Notes under the pieces: model-generated
Told to the model about the DNA's origin: nothing
The model's input: only the letters and a program-made list of their open reading frames with translations
The model's database searches: none
Shown: positions 16,597 to 27,037 of the stretch, piece by piece
How positions within the stretch are numbered: position 1 is the first letter of the stretch
How the letters are laid out: every line of letters starts with the position of its first letter
Translations under genes and position numbers: made by a program
From: Stenotrophomonas lactitubi
GTDB lineage: Bacteria > Pseudomonadota > Gammaproteobacteria > Xanthomonadales > Xanthomonadaceae
NCBI RefSeq assembly: GCF_002803515.1
Contig: NZ_PHQX01000001.1
Span: 124,001 to 188,000, forward strand
DNA length: 64,000 bases
Reading direction: 5' to 3'

Positions 16597-19116
16597 ATGA
16601 TGAGCACGCACGCACGCCGCAACCGGCGCTTGACTGGCCTGGTCCTGTCGATGGCCCTGCTGGCGGTGGTCCCGCAGGCCTTGGCTGCGGCCCCGCAGGC
16701 GGCACAGACCCAAGCGCAGGGCGTGACCGGCTATGAGCTGCCCTCGGCCGCACTGCAGGCGGTGGTCGACGCGCCGCGGGCGCCGTCGCTGTACCTGTCG
16801 CCACGCCGCGACGTGGCCGCGCTGATGCAGATGCCGTCGCTGCCGTCGATCCAGGTGGTGGCGCAGCCGGAACTGAAGCTTGCCGGCCTGCGCATCAACC
16901 CGCGCACCTTCTCCGACAGCCGCTTCAGCTTCGGCCAGAAGCTGTGGCTGATGAACGTGGCCGACGGCAAGGAGCGGCAGATCAGCGGGCTGCCGGCCTC
17001 GCTGTCGATTGCCAGCCTGACGTGGTCGCCGGACCAGAAGTGGCTGGCCTTCAACCAGGTCGATGCCGCTACCGGCGCCAATGAGCTGTGGCTGGTGGAC
17101 GTTGCCGGCGGCAGCGCCCGTCGTCTGGTCGCCGGCCTGAACACTGTCCTGGGCAGTGGCTACCAGTGGTTGCCGGACAGCCGTGGACTGGTGGTGTTCA
17201 CCCGCCCGGCCAACCTGGGCGCCGCGCCGGCCGCGGATGGCATTCCGACCGGCCCGGCCGTGCAGCAGACCAGCCAGGGCGGCGGCGTGGTGTCCATCCG
17301 CACCTACCAGGACCTGCTGAAGAACGAGGCCGACGCGCGCCAGTTCGATTACTACGCCACCACCCAGCCGGTGGAGGTCAGCCTGGACGGGCAGAGCCGT
17401 GCCATCGGTGCGGCCGGCATCTTCATGGGCTTTGCGGTGTCGCCCGATGGCCGCTTCGTGCTCAGCCAGCCGGTGCAGCGCCCGTACTCCTACGTGGTGC
17501 CGGTGAGCAGCTTCCCGCGCCGCATCGAAGTGCTCGACCGCAGCACCGGCAAGCTGGTGCACACCGTGGCCGTGCGTCCGTTGGTGGAAGGCTTGCCGAC
17601 CGGCAACGATGCCGAAGTGACCGGCGTGCGTGACATCAGCTGGCGCGGCGATGCCGATGCCACCCTGGTGTGGGCCGAAGCGCAGGACGGCGGCGACCCG
17701 AACAGGGAGGCCAAGGTGCGCGATGCGGTGTTCATGCAGGCTGCACCGTTCGAAACGCCGCCGGTGACCCTGGCCCAGCTCGGCAGCCGTTACGCCGGCA
17801 TCAGCTGGGGCCGTGGCGACCTGGCCCTGCTCAATGAATCGTGGTGGAAGACACGCCGCAGCAAGACCTGGCTGATCGCACCGGACAACGCCAGTGCCGA
17901 TGCCAGGCTGCTGTGGGACCGCGATGCACAGGACCGCTATGCCGATCCGGGTCGTCCGCTGATGGCCAGCGATGACCGCGGCCGCTCGCTGCTGCAGACC
18001 ACCGCTGATGGTGGCAGCCTGTACCTGGCCGGTGCCGGTGCGTCGCCGGAGGGCGACCGTCCGTTCGTTGATCGCTTCGAGGTGGCCAGCGGCAAGGCGA
18101 CGCGCCTGTTCCATTCGCAGGCACCAACCTACGCCGCGCCGGTGACGTTGCTGGATGCGCAGGCCAGTTCGCTGCTGATCAGCCGCGAAAGCCCGGATGA
18201 ACCGACCAACTTCTACGTGCAGTCGCTGGCCGACACCAACGCTGCACCGCGTGCGCTGACCCACTTCGCCCATCCGCTGCCTCAGTTGAAGGGTGTGCAG
18301 AAAGAGCAGATCCGCTACAAGCGCAAGGACGGCGTGGACCTGACCGCGACCCTGCTGCTGCCGCCGGGCTACGACCCCAAGCGCGATGGTCCGCGGCCGC
18401 TGCTGATGTGGGCCTACCCGGGTGAGTTCAAGAGCGCGGCGGCCGCCAGCCAGGTGACCGATTCGCCGTACCGCTTCAACGCGATCAGCTACTGGGGCCC
18501 GCAGGCGTTCCTGGCCAAGGGCTACGTGGTGCTGGCCAGCCCGTCGATGCCGATCATCGGCGAAGGCGACAAGGAACCCAACGACACCTACATCGAACAG
18601 CTGGTCGCCAATGCCCAGGCCGCGGTGGACGAGGTGGTGCGTCGTGGCGTGACCGATCGCGAGCACATCGCCATCGGTGGCCATTCCTACGGTGCGTTCA
18701 TGACCGCCAACCTGCTCGCGCACACCCGCCTGTTCAAGGCCGGCATCGCCCGCAGCGGCGCCTACAACCGCACGCTGACCCCGTTTGGTTTCCAGGCCGA
18801 AGAGCGCAACTACTGGCAGGCGCAGGACGTGTACCAGAAGATGGCGCCGTTCAACTACGCCGACAGGATCAAGGATCCGATCCTCTTCATCCATGGCGTG
18901 GACGACAACAATTCGGGCACGTTCCCGCTGCAGAGCGAGCGCATGTTCGCTGCGGTGAAGGGCTTGGGCGGCACTGCCCGCCTGGTGATGCTGCCGAACG
19001 AATCGCATGCCTACCGCGCACGCGAATCGATCATGACCATGCTGGCCGAGAGCGAGCGCTGGCTGGAGCAGACCCTGGGCCCGGTGCAGCAGGGCAAGGC
19101 CAAGAAGACGCGCTGA
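16597..19116 (+). CDS. Secreted S9-family prolyl-oligopeptidase-type serine peptidase
   Basis: This 839-residue protein has a signal peptide (residues 1-33, ending ALA). It shows the S9 organisation: an N-terminal beta-propeller-like region to about residue 560 and a C-terminal alpha/beta hydrolase domain. The catalytic triad is visible as Ser697 in IAIGGHSYGAFMTANL, Asp769 in IHGVDDNNSGT, and His804 in LPNESHAYRAR. The sequence is closest in character to the S9D glutamyl-endopeptidase-like group of Xanthomonadales. ATG 16597 has AGGTGG upstream. It is divergent from ahcY and is presumably periplasmic or exported, acting on peptides. Confidence 0.93.
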   Translation: MMSTHARRNRRLTGLVLSMALLAVVPQALAAAPQAAQTQAQGVTGYELPSAALQAVVDAPRAPSLYLSPRRDVAALMQMPSLPSIQVVAQPELKLAGLRINPRTFSDSRFSFGQKLWLMNVADGKERQISGLPASLSIASLTWSPDQKWLAFNQVDAATGANELWLVDVAGGSARRLVAGLNTVLGSGYQWLPDSRGLVVFTRPANLGAAPAADGIPTGPAVQQTSQGGGVVSIRTYQDLLKNEADARQFDYYATTQPVEVSLDGQSRAIGAAGIFMGFAVSPDGRFVLSQPVQRPYSYVVPVSSFPRRIEVLDRSTGKLVHTVAVRPLVEGLPTGNDAEVTGVRDISWRGDADATLVWAEAQDGGDPNREAKVRDAVFMQAAPFETPPVTLAQLGSRYAGISWGRGDLALLNESWWKTRRSKTWLIAPDNASADARLLWDRDAQDRYADPGRPLMASDDRGRSLLQTTADGGSLYLAGAGASPEGDRPFVDRFEVASGKATRLFHSQAPTYAAPVTLLDAQASSLLISRESPDEPTNFYVQSLADTNAAPRALTHFAHPLPQLKGVQKEQIRYKRKDGVDLTATLLLPPGYDPKRDGPRPLLMWAYPGEFKSAAAASQVTDSPYRFNAISYWGPQAFLAKGYVVLASPSMPIIGEGDKEPNDTYIEQLVANAQAAVDEVVRRGVTDREHIAIGGHSYGAFMTANLLAHTRLFKAGIARSGAYNRTLTPFGFQAEERNYWQAQDVYQKMAPFNYADRIKDPILFIHGVDDNNSGTFPLQSERMFAAVKGLGGTARLVMLPNESHAYRARESIMTMLAESERWLEQTLGPVQQGKAKKTR

Positions 19117-19126
19117 CGCGCATGAC

Positions 19127-19155
19127 GGCGGCCCTCGCTGCGGGGGCCGCCTGTT
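19127..19155 (+). terminator. Hairpin after the S9 peptidase gene
   Basis: An 8-bp stem GGCGGCCC / GGGCCGCC with a 9-nt loop, 10 nt past the stop, is followed by TGTTC. The T-tract is weak, so the terminator call is moderate. Confidence 0.55.
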
Positions 19156-19169
19156 CGGCTGCGCCGCCA

Positions 19170-19193
19170 CCCGAGCACGGGCTCGGGCGCTAC
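19170..19193 (-). repeat. SMAG repeat, inverted
   Basis: Read on the minus strand, GTAGCG is followed by the stem CCCGAGC-CCGT-GCTCGGG. It is one half of a head-to-head pair with 19218-19241. Confidence 0.8.
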
Positions 19194-19217
19194 ACGGTAT
19201 GGCGCGTGATGACGTCT

Positions 19218-19241
19218 GTAGAGCCGAGCCCACGCTCGGCT
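19218..19241 (+). repeat. SMAG repeat
   Basis: GTAG is followed by AGCCGAGC-CCAC-GCTCGGCT, between the S9 peptidase gene and ppc. Confidence 0.85.
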
Positions 19242-19351
19242 GCTTCTGCTGCGGATACGTGCAGATGAAACCATTTCCGCATCGCAGCATCGTGCGTAAT
19301 CTGGTTTAGGCTTGGGATCTGGATCCGTTGACCGAGGCCTGTGCGTCGCCG

Positions 19352-22063
19352 ATGAACGAGTACCGCAGCAGTATCGAGTTTGCTTCCCCCGATCTTCCCC
19401 TGCGTGACGATGTGCGCCGTCTCGGTGCACTGGTCGGCGACCTGCTGGTCGAGCAGGTGTCGGCCGCTTTCCTCGATGACGTCGAGGACGTGCGTACGCG
19501 TGCCATCGCCCGCCGCGAGAACCAGGCGCCTCTGTCCGAACTGGCCGATGGCCTGGCCGGGCGTGCGCCGCAGCAGGCCGAGACCATGGTGCGTGCGTTC
19601 AGCACCTATTTCCAGGTGGTCAATATCGCCGAGCGCGTGCATCGCATCCGCCGCCGTCGCGACTACCAGCGCGCCGTTGCCGCCGCACCGCAACCCGATG
19701 GCCTGCAGGATGCCCTGCAGCACCTGAAGGCGCAGGGCGTCGGCCTGGACGAACTGGCGCAGTGGCTGCCACGCATCGATATCGAGCCGGTGTTCACCGC
19801 GCACCCCACCGAGGCCGTACGCCGCGCGCTGCTGGAAAAAGAGCAGCTGATGGTGGCCAGCCTGGTCGACAACCTCGACGGCCAACGCACCCCCGGTGAG
19901 GCCGCCGCCGACGCCGCGCGCTTCCGCATGGCGTTGACCGCATCGTGGCAGACCACCGATTCCTCGCCGGTGCGTCCGACCGTGGACGACGAGCGCGAGC
20001 ACGTCGGCTTCTATCTGGTGCAGGTGCTGTATCGGGTCATCCCGGTGTTGTACGAGTCGCTGCAGCAGGCACTGCGCGATACCTATGGCGAAGAGCTGCC
20101 GTTGCCACGCCTGCTGCGTTTCGGCACGTGGGTGGGTGGCGACATGGACGGCAATCCCAATGTGGATGCGCACACCATCCGCAACACGCTGGATGCACAG
20201 CGCGTTGCCGTGTTGGGCCAGTACCAGAAGGAGCTGCTGCAGCTGGCCAGCCTGCTCAGCCAATCCACCGAACGGGTGGGGGTGAGCGATGCACTGCAGG
20301 CGCGTGTTGCGCATTACCAGCAGTTGCTGCCGCAGGTGCAGTCGCGGCCACGCCATGCCGACATGCCGTATCGGTTGCTCAACGACCGCATGCGCGCGCG
20401 CCTGCAGGCCACGCTGGATGATGCCGACGGCGCCTATGCCGGCCCGGACGAGCTGATCGATGACCTGCAGCTGATCCTCGACAGCCTGCGCGCGAACCGT
20501 GGCGAACATGCCGGCGGCTTCGCCGTGCAGCGCCTGCTGTGGCGGGTGAAGACCTTCGGCTTCCATCTGGCGCGGCTGGATGTGCGCCAGGAATCGAGCG
20601 TGCATGCGCGCGCGCTGGCGGCGGTGCTGGGCGGCGACGCAGCATGGGATGCGTTGGATGCAGCTGGACGCGCGCGCCTGCTGGCGCCACATGCCAGTGG
20701 TGAAACACCCTTGCCCGCTGGCGATGATGAGGGCAGCCAGCGCTTGGATGCGGTGTTTGCCGCATTGGCCGATGCGCGTGCGCGGCATGGTGGCGACGCG
20801 CTGGGCAGCTACATCATCTCGATGGCGCACGACCGTGGCGATGTGCTGGCAGTGCTCGCGCTGGCGCGCCGTGGTGGGTTGGTCGATGACGCCGGCAGCG
20901 TGCCGCTGGATATCGCGCCGCTGTTCGAGACAGTGGACGATCTCAAGCGCGGCACCGCGACGCTGCGTGACCTGCTGGCCGATCCGGTGTACCGCGCGCA
21001 TCTGCGTGCACGTGATGATGTGCAGATGGTGATGCTGGGTTATTCGGACAGCAGCAAGGACGGTGGCATTGCCGCCTCGCGCTGGGGCCTGCAACGCGCG
21101 CAGGTTGAGCTGCTGGAGGTGGCTGCCGAAGCGGGCCTGCGCCTGACCTTCTTCCATGGCCGCGGCGGTTCGATCAGCCGTGGTGGCGGCAAGACCACGC
21201 ATGCGGTCGATGCCTCGCCACGCGGCAGCATCGATGGCCGCCTGCGAGTGACCGAACAGGGCGAAGTGATCCACCGCAAGTACGGCATCCGCGCGCTGGC
21301 GCTGCGTTCGCTGGAGCAGGCCACCGGTGCGGTACTGCGCGCCAGCCTGCGCCCGCGCGCCGCCGAGCCGCGCGAGGACGCATGGCGGCCGGTGATGGAC
21401 GTGGTCGCCGGTTCCAGCAGCGAAGTCTATCGGGCGTTCGTCGGCCAGCCACGTTTCATGGATTACTTCCGCACCGCTACGCCGATCGATGTGATCGAAC
21501 GGATGACACTGGGGTCGCGGCCTTCGCGCCGGCTCGGCCAGGATGCGGCATTGACCAACCTGCGTGCGATTCCGTGGGTGTTCGCCTGGAGCCAGGCGCG
21601 CGCGGTGATTCCGGGCTGGTATGGCGTCGGCAGCGGCCTGCAGGCGGCGGTGGACGCCGGCCATGAAGCCACGCTGCGTGAAATGGCGCGGGACTGGCCG
21701 TTCTTCCGCACGTTCCTGGATGACATCGCGATGGTGCTGTCCAAGGGCGATATCACCATCGCCGAACAGTTCTCGCGCCTGTCAGGCGAGCTGCACGACG
21801 CGTTCTTCCCGCAGGTTGAACGCGAACTGGAACTGACCCGGCACTGGCTGCTGGCGCTGATGGAGCAGCAGACCCTGTTGGACCACGACGCGCGGCTGGC
21901 GCTGTCGATCCGCCTGCGCAATCCCTATGTGGACCCGATCAGCGTGCTGCAGGTGGACCTGCTGCAGCGCTGGCGCGGAAGCGGGCGCGAGGACGATGAC
22001 CTGCTGCGTGCGCTGGTGGCCTGCGTGAATGGTGTTTCGCAGGGCGTGCAGAACACCGGGTGA
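19352..22063 (+). CDS. ppc: Phosphoenolpyruvate carboxylase
   Basis: This 903-residue enzyme carboxylates PEP to oxaloacetate, an anaplerotic step feeding the TCA cycle. Conserved elements include [12 protein letters not shown] with catalytic His151, [27 protein letters not shown] with Lys569, [14 protein letters not shown] with the catalytic Arg, and the C-terminus [12 protein letters not shown] ending in QNTG. ATG 19352 ([14 protein letters not shown]) matches the N-terminus of Xanthomonas homologues; a TTG eight codons upstream is a less likely start. No strong ribosome-binding site is visible. A SMAG dimer follows. Confidence 0.98.
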   Translation: MNEYRSSIEFASPDLPLRDDVRRLGALVGDLLVEQVSAAFLDDVEDVRTRAIARRENQAPLSELADGLAGRAPQQAETMVRAFSTYFQVVNIAERVHRIRRRRDYQRAVAAAPQPDGLQDALQHLKAQGVGLDELAQWLPRIDIEPVFTAHPTEAVRRALLEKEQLMVASLVDNLDGQRTPGEAAADAARFRMALTASWQTTDSSPVRPTVDDEREHVGFYLVQVLYRVIPVLYESLQQALRDTYGEELPLPRLLRFGTWVGGDMDGNPNVDAHTIRNTLDAQRVAVLGQYQKELLQLASLLSQSTERVGVSDALQARVAHYQQLLPQVQSRPRHADMPYRLLNDRMRARLQATLDDADGAYAGPDELIDDLQLILDSLRANRGEHAGGFAVQRLLWRVKTFGFHLARLDVRQESSVHARALAAVLGGDAAWDALDAAGRARLLAPHASGETPLPAGDDEGSQRLDAVFAALADARARHGGDALGSYIISMAHDRGDVLAVLALARRGGLVDDAGSVPLDIAPLFETVDDLKRGTATLRDLLADPVYRAHLRARDDVQMVMLGYSDSSKDGGIAASRWGLQRAQVELLEVAAEAGLRLTFFHGRGGSISRGGGKTTHAVDASPRGSIDGRLRVTEQGEVIHRKYGIRALALRSLEQATGAVLRASLRPRAAEPREDAWRPVMDVVAGSSSEVYRAFVGQPRFMDYFRTATPIDVIERMTLGSRPSRRLGQDAALTNLRAIPWVFAWSQARAVIPGWYGVGSGLQAAVDAGHEATLREMARDWPFFRTFLDDIAMVLSKGDITIAEQFSRLSGELHDAFFPQVERELELTRHWLLALMEQQTLLDHDARLALSIRLRNPYVDPISVLQVDLLQRWRGSGREDDDLLRALVACVNGVSQGVQNTG

Positions 22064-22071
22064 GCCGCTGT

Positions 22072-22150
22072 GGTAGTGCCGGCCGCTGGCCGGCAACCTT
22101 GCATCTGTTTCCGAGCATCAGGAGGTTGCCGGCCAGCGGCCGGCACTACC
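22072..22150. repeat. Facing SMAG dimer (long inverted repeat)
   Basis: Two SMAG units (22073-22095 on plus, 22127-22149 on minus) with the TGCCGGCC-GCT-GGCCGGCA stem face each other. Including the flanking AACCT/AGGTT, the two arms are 28 nt each and fully complementary, with a 23-nt spacer. It lies between convergent ppc and the thioesterase gene and could terminate both. Confidence 0.9.
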
Positions 22151-22160
22151 GGGTTTGAGA

Positions 22161-22667
22161 TCATTCTTCCGGCGACGGCGGATTCGACGCCAGCAGTTCC
22201 AGATGCCGCTGCTCCATTTCCTGGCGTAGCTGGCGGCGGATCAATGCTGCTGCCTGGCGGCGCTTCTCGTCCGAACTGGCCGGCTGCAATGACGGAACCG
22301 GCGTCGGCCGGCCTTCCTCGTCCACCGCCACCATGGTGAAGAAGCAGCTGTTGGCGTGGCGCACGCTGCGCTTGAGGATGTCCTCGGCCACCACCTTGAC
22401 GCCGATTTCCATCGACGAGGTGCCGGTGTAGTTCACCGAGGCCAGGAAGGTGACCAGTTCGCCGACCGCGATCGGCTGGCGGAACACCACCTGGTCCACC
22501 GACAGGGTGACCACGTAGCGGCCGGCATAGCGGCTGGCGCAGGCATAGGCGACCTGGTCGAGCAGGCGCAGGATCGCGCCGCCGTGGACCTTGCCGGAGA
22601 AGTTGGCCATTTCCGGCGACATCAGCACGGTCATGGACAGCTGGTGGGATTTGAGTTCGGTCGACAT
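22161..22667 (-). CDS. YciA-type acyl-CoA thioesterase
   Basis: This 168-residue hotdog-fold enzyme resembles YciA/acyl-CoA hydrolases, which release free CoA from short to long acyl-CoAs in the cytoplasm. Landmarks are MANFSGKVHGGAILRLLDQ with the catalytic region HGG, then VTLSVDQVVFRQPIAVGEL, and GTSSMEIGVKVVAED. The C-terminal 35 residues are Gln/Arg/Glu-rich and probably helical. Start MSTELKS at 22667 sits at the usual family N-terminus; upstream codons run into a SMAG repeat. Confidence 0.9.
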   Translation of the reverse strand: MSTELKSHQLSMTVLMSPEMANFSGKVHGGAILRLLDQVAYACASRYAGRYVVTLSVDQVVFRQPIAVGELVTFLASVNYTGTSSMEIGVKVVAEDILKRSVRHANSCFFTMVAVDEEGRPTPVPSLQPASSDEKRRQAAALIRRQLRQEMEQRHLELLASNPPSPEE

Positions 22668-22698
22668 GGAGCGATTGTATCGGCGTGGCGTGGCTCGT

Positions 22699-22722
22699 GT
22701 AGAGCCGAGCCCATGCTCGGCT
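22699..22722 (+). repeat. SMAG repeat
   Basis: GTAG followed by AGCCGAGC-CCAT-GCTCGGCT. It forms a facing dimer with 22746-22769. Confidence 0.88.
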
Positions 22723-22745
22723 GCTCTTGGCGCAGACAAAAAGAA

Positions 22746-22769
22746 AGCCGAACATGGGCTCGGCTCTAC
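22746..22769 (-). repeat. SMAG repeat, inverted
   Basis: Reverse partner of 22699-22722, ending in CTAC on the plus strand. A 23-nt spacer separates the two, the same spacing as in the dimer at 22072-22150. Confidence 0.88.
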
Positions 22770-22777
22770 AGGAAGCG

Positions 22778-22801
22778 GAAGGGCCGCTTGCGCGGCCCTT
22801 C
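22778..22801 (-). terminator. Hairpin downstream of metK
   Basis: A perfect 10-bp stem GAAGGGCCGC / GCGGCCCTTC with a 4-nt loop. It lies about 50 nt beyond the metK stop. No T-run follows on the minus strand, so efficiency is uncertain. Confidence 0.6.
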
Positions 22802-22810
22802 TTGAAGGTC

Positions 22811-22833
22811 AGCCGACTAACAGTCGGCTCTAC
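22811..22833 (-). repeat. SMAG repeat, inverted
   Basis: On the minus strand GTAG is followed by the stem AGCCGACT-GTT-AGTCGGCT, close to the metK stop codon. Confidence 0.75.
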
Positions 22834-22851
22834 AGCGGCCCTTCGTCTGTC

Positions 22852-24063
22852 TTACTTCAGCTTCGCATCGGCGCGCAGGGCGGCGGCGCGATCGGTCTTC
22901 TCCCAGGAGAAGGCCGTGGCGTTGACGGTCTCGCCTTCGCCGTTGATGTAGCTGAACTCCTTCGGCTTGCGGCCGAAGTGGCCGTAGGCCGCGGTCTGCT
23001 GGTACATCGGGTGGATCAGGTCCAGCATCTTGATGATGCCGTACGGGCGCAGGTCGAAGTGCTTGCGGATCAGCTTCTCGATCTTGTCGTCGCTGATCTT
23101 GCCGGTGCCGAAGGTGGTGACCGAGATCGAGGTCGGCTCAGCCACGCCGATGGCGTAGGAGACCTGCACTTCGCAACGGTCGGCCAGGCCGGCGGCAACC
23201 ACGTTCTTGGCAACGTAGCGGGCAGCGTAGGCGGCCGAACGGTCGACCTTGGACGGATCCTTGCCGGAGAACGCGCCACCACCGTGACGGGCCCAGCCGC
23301 CGTAGGTGTCGACGATGATCTTGCGGCCGGTCAGACCGCAGTCGCCCACCGGGCCGCCGATCTCGAACTTGCCGGTCGGGTTGATGTGGAACTTGGTGCC
23401 CTTGTGCAGCCACTTGGCCGGCAGCACCGGCTTGATGATCTCTTCGCGGACGGCCTCGATGAGGTCCTTCTGCTTGATGCCCGGGGCGTGCTGGGTCGAC
23501 AGGACCACCGCGTCGATGGCCGAGACCACGCCGTTTTCATAGCGCAGGGTGACCTGGCTCTTGGCATCCGGACGCAGCCAGGACAGCGGCGAGTTGCGCT
23601 TCTTGCGGATCTTGGCCTGCTGCTCGACCAGGCGGTGCGACAGGTGGATCGCCGCCGGCATGTAGCTGTCGGTTTCGTTGGTGGCATAGCCGAACATCAG
23701 GCCCTGGTCGCCAGCGCCCATTTCTTCCGGCTTCTTGCGGTCAACGCCCTGGGCGATGTGCGGGGACTGCTTGCCGATCAGGTTCAGCACGCCGCAGGTG
23801 GCGCCGTCGAAGCCGACTTCGGAGCTGTCATAGCCGATGTCCACGATGACCTTGCGGGTCAGCGCTTCCAGGTCGATCCAGGCGCTGGTGGTGATCTCGC
23901 CGGCAACGATGGCAACGCCGGTCTTGACCATGGTCTCGCAGGCCACACGGGCGCGCTGGTCCTGGGTCAGGATCGCGTCCAGCACCGCATCGGAGATCTG
24001 GTCGGCAACCTTGTCCGGATGGCCTTCAGAGACCGACTCGGAGGTGAAGAGGTAGCTGGACAT
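22852..24063 (-). CDS. metK: S-adenosylmethionine synthetase (methionine adenosyltransferase)
   Basis: This 403-residue enzyme makes S-adenosylmethionine from methionine and ATP. Signatures are [21 protein letters not shown] split over the first helix, [16 protein letters not shown], and [16 protein letters not shown]. The two Asp/His ligands for ATP-magnesium fall in SEGHPDK. Length is typical of gammaproteobacterial MetK. ATG 24063 is preceded by AAAGGA 12 nt upstream. A longer open frame continues upstream through the opposite-strand acyltransferase region and is discounted. With metF and ahcY it forms the methyl cycle. Confidence 0.99.
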   Translation of the reverse strand: MSSYLFTSESVSEGHPDKVADQISDAVLDAILTQDQRARVACETMVKTGVAIVAGEITTSAWIDLEALTRKVIVDIGYDSSEVGFDGATCGVLNLIGKQSPHIAQGVDRKKPEEMGAGDQGLMFGYATNETDSYMPAAIHLSHRLVEQQAKIRKKRNSPLSWLRPDAKSQVTLRYENGVVSAIDAVVLSTQHAPGIKQKDLIEAVREEIIKPVLPAKWLHKGTKFHINPTGKFEIGGPVGDCGLTGRKIIVDTYGGWARHGGGAFSGKDPSKVDRSAAYAARYVAKNVVAAGLADRCEVQVSYAIGVAEPTSISVTTFGTGKISDDKIEKLIRKHFDLRPYGIIKMLDLIHPMYQQTAAYGHFGRKPKEFSYINGEGETVNATAFSWEKTDRAAALRADAKLK

Positions 24064-24378
24064 CAGGCTTAATATCCTTTGATTCGGATGGAAAGATGGG
24101 CGCGAATGATACACGGGGTGCGCCGCCTGTGCATTGTGAACCCGTATGGGTTGCCGGTGGTTAAGGTGTTGTGCCCGGCAGGGCAAGGCCTGGCGGGCAT
24201 TGCGGGGGCATCGTGCACAGGCAGTGTTCCACTGGCGTGACCATTGCCGCCCCCCCGCCGGGCCCGGATGGGCCGGTGCAGGCGCCGTCATCATTCTGCC
24301 GCCAAACCGCCATCTGGCTGCCGCGTCCTGGGCGCAGGCTCTCGGCCAACCCGGCCGCCGGGCAGGAGTGGACACGCC
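24064..24378. other. Intergenic region between divergent metK and the acyltransferase gene
   Basis: This 315-bp divergent region should hold both promoters. I see the metK Shine-Dalgarno (AAAGGATATT on minus) and a CAGGAGTGG before the 24379 start, but no convincing -10/-35 pair, SAM riboswitch or repeat. Its middle part is GC-rich with no recognisable gene. Confidence 0.4.
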
Positions 24379-26088
24379 ATGCAGGAACTCGAACAGCGTC
24401 TGCAGCAACGCTATCCCGACTGGTTCCATGGCCGTCGCGGCCAACTGGCCCGGCCCCTGCTGCGCAGCGTCGGACGCTGGTCGCGGCTGGACCGGATCGA
24501 GGAGTTCCTGCGCCGCAATGCCAACGTGCGCGGTTTCGACTTTGTCGCCGCCGGACTGGATTTCATCGAGGGCCGCTACCACGTGGACTCCGCCGCACTG
24601 GCGCGGATTCCGGCCACCGGCCGCCTGTTGATCGTGGCCAATCACCCTTCCGGTGCGCTGGATGCCTTGGCCCTGCTGGATGCAGTCGGCCGCATCCGCC
24701 GCGACGTACGCATCGTGGCCAACGATCTGCTGGGCGCGATCGGGCCGCTGCAGGACCTGCTGCTGCCGGTGCGCATCCTCGGTGGCAAGGTCCAGCGCAC
24801 CAGCCTGCAGGCGGTGGAGCAGGCGCTGGCGGCCGAGCAGTGCGTGATCGTGTTCCCGGCCGGCGAGGTCTCGCGGTTGTCGCTGCTCGGCATCCGCGAT
24901 GGTCGCTGGCAGCGGGGGTTTGTCCGCTTTGCCCGTGCCGCCGCCGCACCGGTGCTGCCGGTGCGGGTGGAAGCGCGCAACTCCGCGCTGTTCTACGGCG
25001 CTTCGACGCTGTTCAAGCCGGCCGGTACGGCATTGCTGGCACGCGAGATGTTCGCCCGCCGTGGCCGGCCACTGCGGCTGCGCATCGGCGAACCGATGCA
25101 GCTGGGGCAGGGTGACCCCGGCGCGCAGCTGCTGGCGGTGCGCCGCGCGGTGTACGCCCTGGGGCGCACTACGCCGGTCGCCGAAGGCTGCCCTGCTGGG
25201 CCCGAGCCGCTGGCCGCCCCGGTGCCGCCTGCACAGGTTGCCGCTGGGATTGCCGCTGCCACCGTGCTGGGGCAGACCGCCGATGGCAAACAGATCCTGC
25301 TGGCCAGCTGCGCGGCCGATTCGCCGTTGCTGCATGAGCTGGGGCGGCTGCGCGAACTGACCTTCCGCCAGGTGGGCGAGGGCACGGGGCGCAGTCGCGA
25401 CCTGGACGACTTCGACCTGCACTACCAGCACATCGTGATCTGGGACGGCACCGCCCAGCGCATCGCCGGTGCCTACCGGATCATGCGTGGCGCGCAGGCG
25501 TTGGCACGCCGGGGCCTGGCCGGACTCTACAGTGCCTCCCTGTTCCGCTATTCCGACGATGCCATTCCACGCATTGCCGAAGGCCTGGAACTGGGCCGCA
25601 GCTTCGTGGTGCCCGATTACTGGGGCAGCCGCAGCCTGGATTACCTGTGGCAGGGCATCGGCGCCTATCTGCAATGCCAGCCCGGCATCCGTTATCTGTT
25701 CGGTGCGGTGTCGATCAGCGCCGCCTTGCCCCGCGATGCGCGCGAGCAGCTGGTGGCCTATTACCAGCGTTACTACGGCGCGGCCGATGGTCGGGTGCAA
25801 TCGAACCGGCCGTTCCAGTACTTCGCCGCGCCACCGTGCTTCGGCGAACTGGATGCGGCGGCCGCCTTCGACGTGCTCAAAGCCAACCTCGCCGCGCTCG
25901 GCACCGGCGTGCCCACCTTGTACCGGCAGTACACCGACCTGTGCGAACCCGGCGGTGCTCGGTTCCTGGCGTTCGGCGTCGACCCGGATTTCAGCGACTC
26001 GATCGATGGCCTGATCGAAGTCGACCTGCACGCGATCCGGCCACACAAGCGCAAACGCTACCTGCGCGATGCGGGGATGCCGGCATGA
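24379..26088 (+). CDS. Bifunctional PlsC-GNAT acyltransferase, OlsF-like ornithine-lipid synthase candidate
   Basis: This 569-residue protein has two acyl-transfer domains. Residues about 60-260 form a PlsC-type O-acyltransferase with the NHxxxxxD motif in [18 protein letters not shown] and the acceptor motif FPAGEVSRL. Residues about 320-560 form an OlsB-like GNAT domain: [50 protein letters not shown]. This order (O-acyl domain first, N-acyl domain second) is that of OlsF, which makes ornithine lipid in some gammaproteobacteria. ATG 24379 has CAGGAG upstream. The stop overlaps the next start (ATGA). Confidence 0.8.
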   Translation: MQELEQRLQQRYPDWFHGRRGQLARPLLRSVGRWSRLDRIEEFLRRNANVRGFDFVAAGLDFIEGRYHVDSAALARIPATGRLLIVANHPSGALDALALLDAVGRIRRDVRIVANDLLGAIGPLQDLLLPVRILGGKVQRTSLQAVEQALAAEQCVIVFPAGEVSRLSLLGIRDGRWQRGFVRFARAAAAPVLPVRVEARNSALFYGASTLFKPAGTALLAREMFARRGRPLRLRIGEPMQLGQGDPGAQLLAVRRAVYALGRTTPVAEGCPAGPEPLAAPVPPAQVAAGIAAATVLGQTADGKQILLASCAADSPLLHELGRLRELTFRQVGEGTGRSRDLDDFDLHYQHIVIWDGTAQRIAGAYRIMRGAQALARRGLAGLYSASLFRYSDDAIPRIAEGLELGRSFVVPDYWGSRSLDYLWQGIGAYLQCQPGIRYLFGAVSISAALPRDAREQLVAYYQRYYGAADGRVQSNRPFQYFAAPPCFGELDAAAAFDVLKANLAALGTGVPTLYRQYTDLCEPGGARFLAFGVDPDFSDSIDGLIEVDLHAIRPHKRKRYLRDAGMPA

Positions 26089-26885
26089 GCACGCTGGCGA
26101 ACCTGGCACCGCATCGTCGCGCCGTGTTCGTCTCCGATGTGCATCTGGGGTCGCGGCATTGCCACGCCACCGAGCTTGCGCGTTTCCTCGGCACGCTGCG
26201 CTGCGAGCGCCTGTACCTGGTCGGCGACATCATCGACCTGTGGTGGATGGCACACCGGCGCGCCAACTGGCGGCAGTCGCACAGCGACGTCATTCTGGCC
26301 CTGCACGCGCTGCGGCGCGCCGGTACCGAGATCATCTACATCCCCGGCAACCACGACGCTTCGTTGCGCCAGGTGTGTGGCCTGATGCTGCCGGCGATGC
26401 AGGTGCGCCGCCGCGCGATCCACACCACGGCCGATGGCCGCCGGCTGCTGGTGGCGCATGGCGACGACTATGACGGTGTCACCCACTTCGGTGGCCTGCA
26501 GGAGCGGTTTGGCGACTGGCTGTACTACCGCATCCTCACCGGCAACCATCTGTTGAACGCGGTGCGGCGTCGACTCGGAATGCGCTACTGGTCGTTGTCC
26601 GAATTCCTGAAACGGCAGAGCAGTGCGGCCGAACGCTACATCGAGCGCTTCGTGCAGGCCGGTCTGGATGATGTGCGCCGGCGTGGCCTGGATGGCATCG
26701 TCTGCGGACACATCCACCGCGCCGCGCTGATCGAGCGTGACGGTCTGGTCTATGCCAATGACGGTGACTGGGTGGAGAGCCTGACCGCCCTGGCCGAGGA
26801 CCACGACGGCGCGTTGCGGCTGCTGGACCACAACGGGCAGACACTGGTCGAGCTGGCGGGCGCGCGGTTGTCGCAGGCGGCGTGA
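26085..26885 (+). CDS. LpxH-like calcineurin-type metallophosphoesterase
   Basis: This 266-residue enzyme shows the metallophosphoesterase motifs [37 protein letters not shown] and CGHIHRA. The sequence is closer to the UDP-2,3-diacylglucosamine pyrophosphatase-like (LpxH/YbbF) subgroup than to general phosphodiesterases. It overlaps the OlsF-like gene by 4 nt, suggesting that the two act on the same lipid pathway or membrane. True LpxH acts in lipid A synthesis; this protein could be LpxH or a paralogue, which cannot be settled here. Confidence 0.85.
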   Translation: MSTLANLAPHRRAVFVSDVHLGSRHCHATELARFLGTLRCERLYLVGDIIDLWWMAHRRANWRQSHSDVILALHALRRAGTEIIYIPGNHDASLRQVCGLMLPAMQVRRRAIHTTADGRRLLVAHGDDYDGVTHFGGLQERFGDWLYYRILTGNHLLNAVRRRLGMRYWSLSEFLKRQSSAAERYIERFVQAGLDDVRRRGLDGIVCGHIHRAALIERDGLVYANDGDWVESLTALAEDHDGALRLLDHNGQTLVELAGARLSQAA

Positions 26886-26894
26886 ACCGCTCCT

Positions 26895-26917
26895 GTAGCG
26901 TCGAGCCATGCTCGACG
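26895..26917 (+). repeat. SMAG repeat (variant stem)
   Basis: GTAGCG followed by TCGAGC-CAT-GCTCGA, 10 nt past the phosphoesterase stop. Confidence 0.75.
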
Positions 26918-26935
26918 GGCGTGCATGGTCCCCCT

Positions 26936-26959
26936 GTAGAGCCGAGCCCATGCTCGGCT
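26936..26959 (+). repeat. SMAG repeat
   Basis: GTAG followed by AGCCGAGC-CCAT-GCTCGGCT. It faces the inverted copy at 26982-27005. Confidence 0.88.
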
Positions 26960-26981
26960 GTCGTGGCGCCGAACGAAGAGC

Positions 26982-27005
26982 AGCCGAGCATGGGCTCGGC
27001 GCTAC
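26982..27005 (-). repeat. SMAG repeat, inverted
   Basis: Reverse unit ending CTAC on plus. The spacer to 26959 is 22 nt, like the other facing dimers. Confidence 0.88.
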
Positions 27006-27037
27006 ATACACCGCGCGCAACCCGCTAGCATCGGCCG

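Noticed and set aside
16489..19290. 930-codon minus-strand open frame opposite the S9 peptidase
   Set aside because: The plus-strand frame has a signal peptide and complete catalytic triad. The antisense frame is a high-GC artefact.
24064..24378. SAM riboswitch in the metK leader
   Set aside because: No SAM-I, SAM-II or SAM-IV type conserved blocks could be found on either strand.
24064..26109. Upstream extension of the metK reading frame to about 1085 codons
   Set aside because: The extension covers the antisense of the acyltransferase gene. MetK starts at [11 protein letters not shown] with a Shine-Dalgarno, so this is not a fusion protein.
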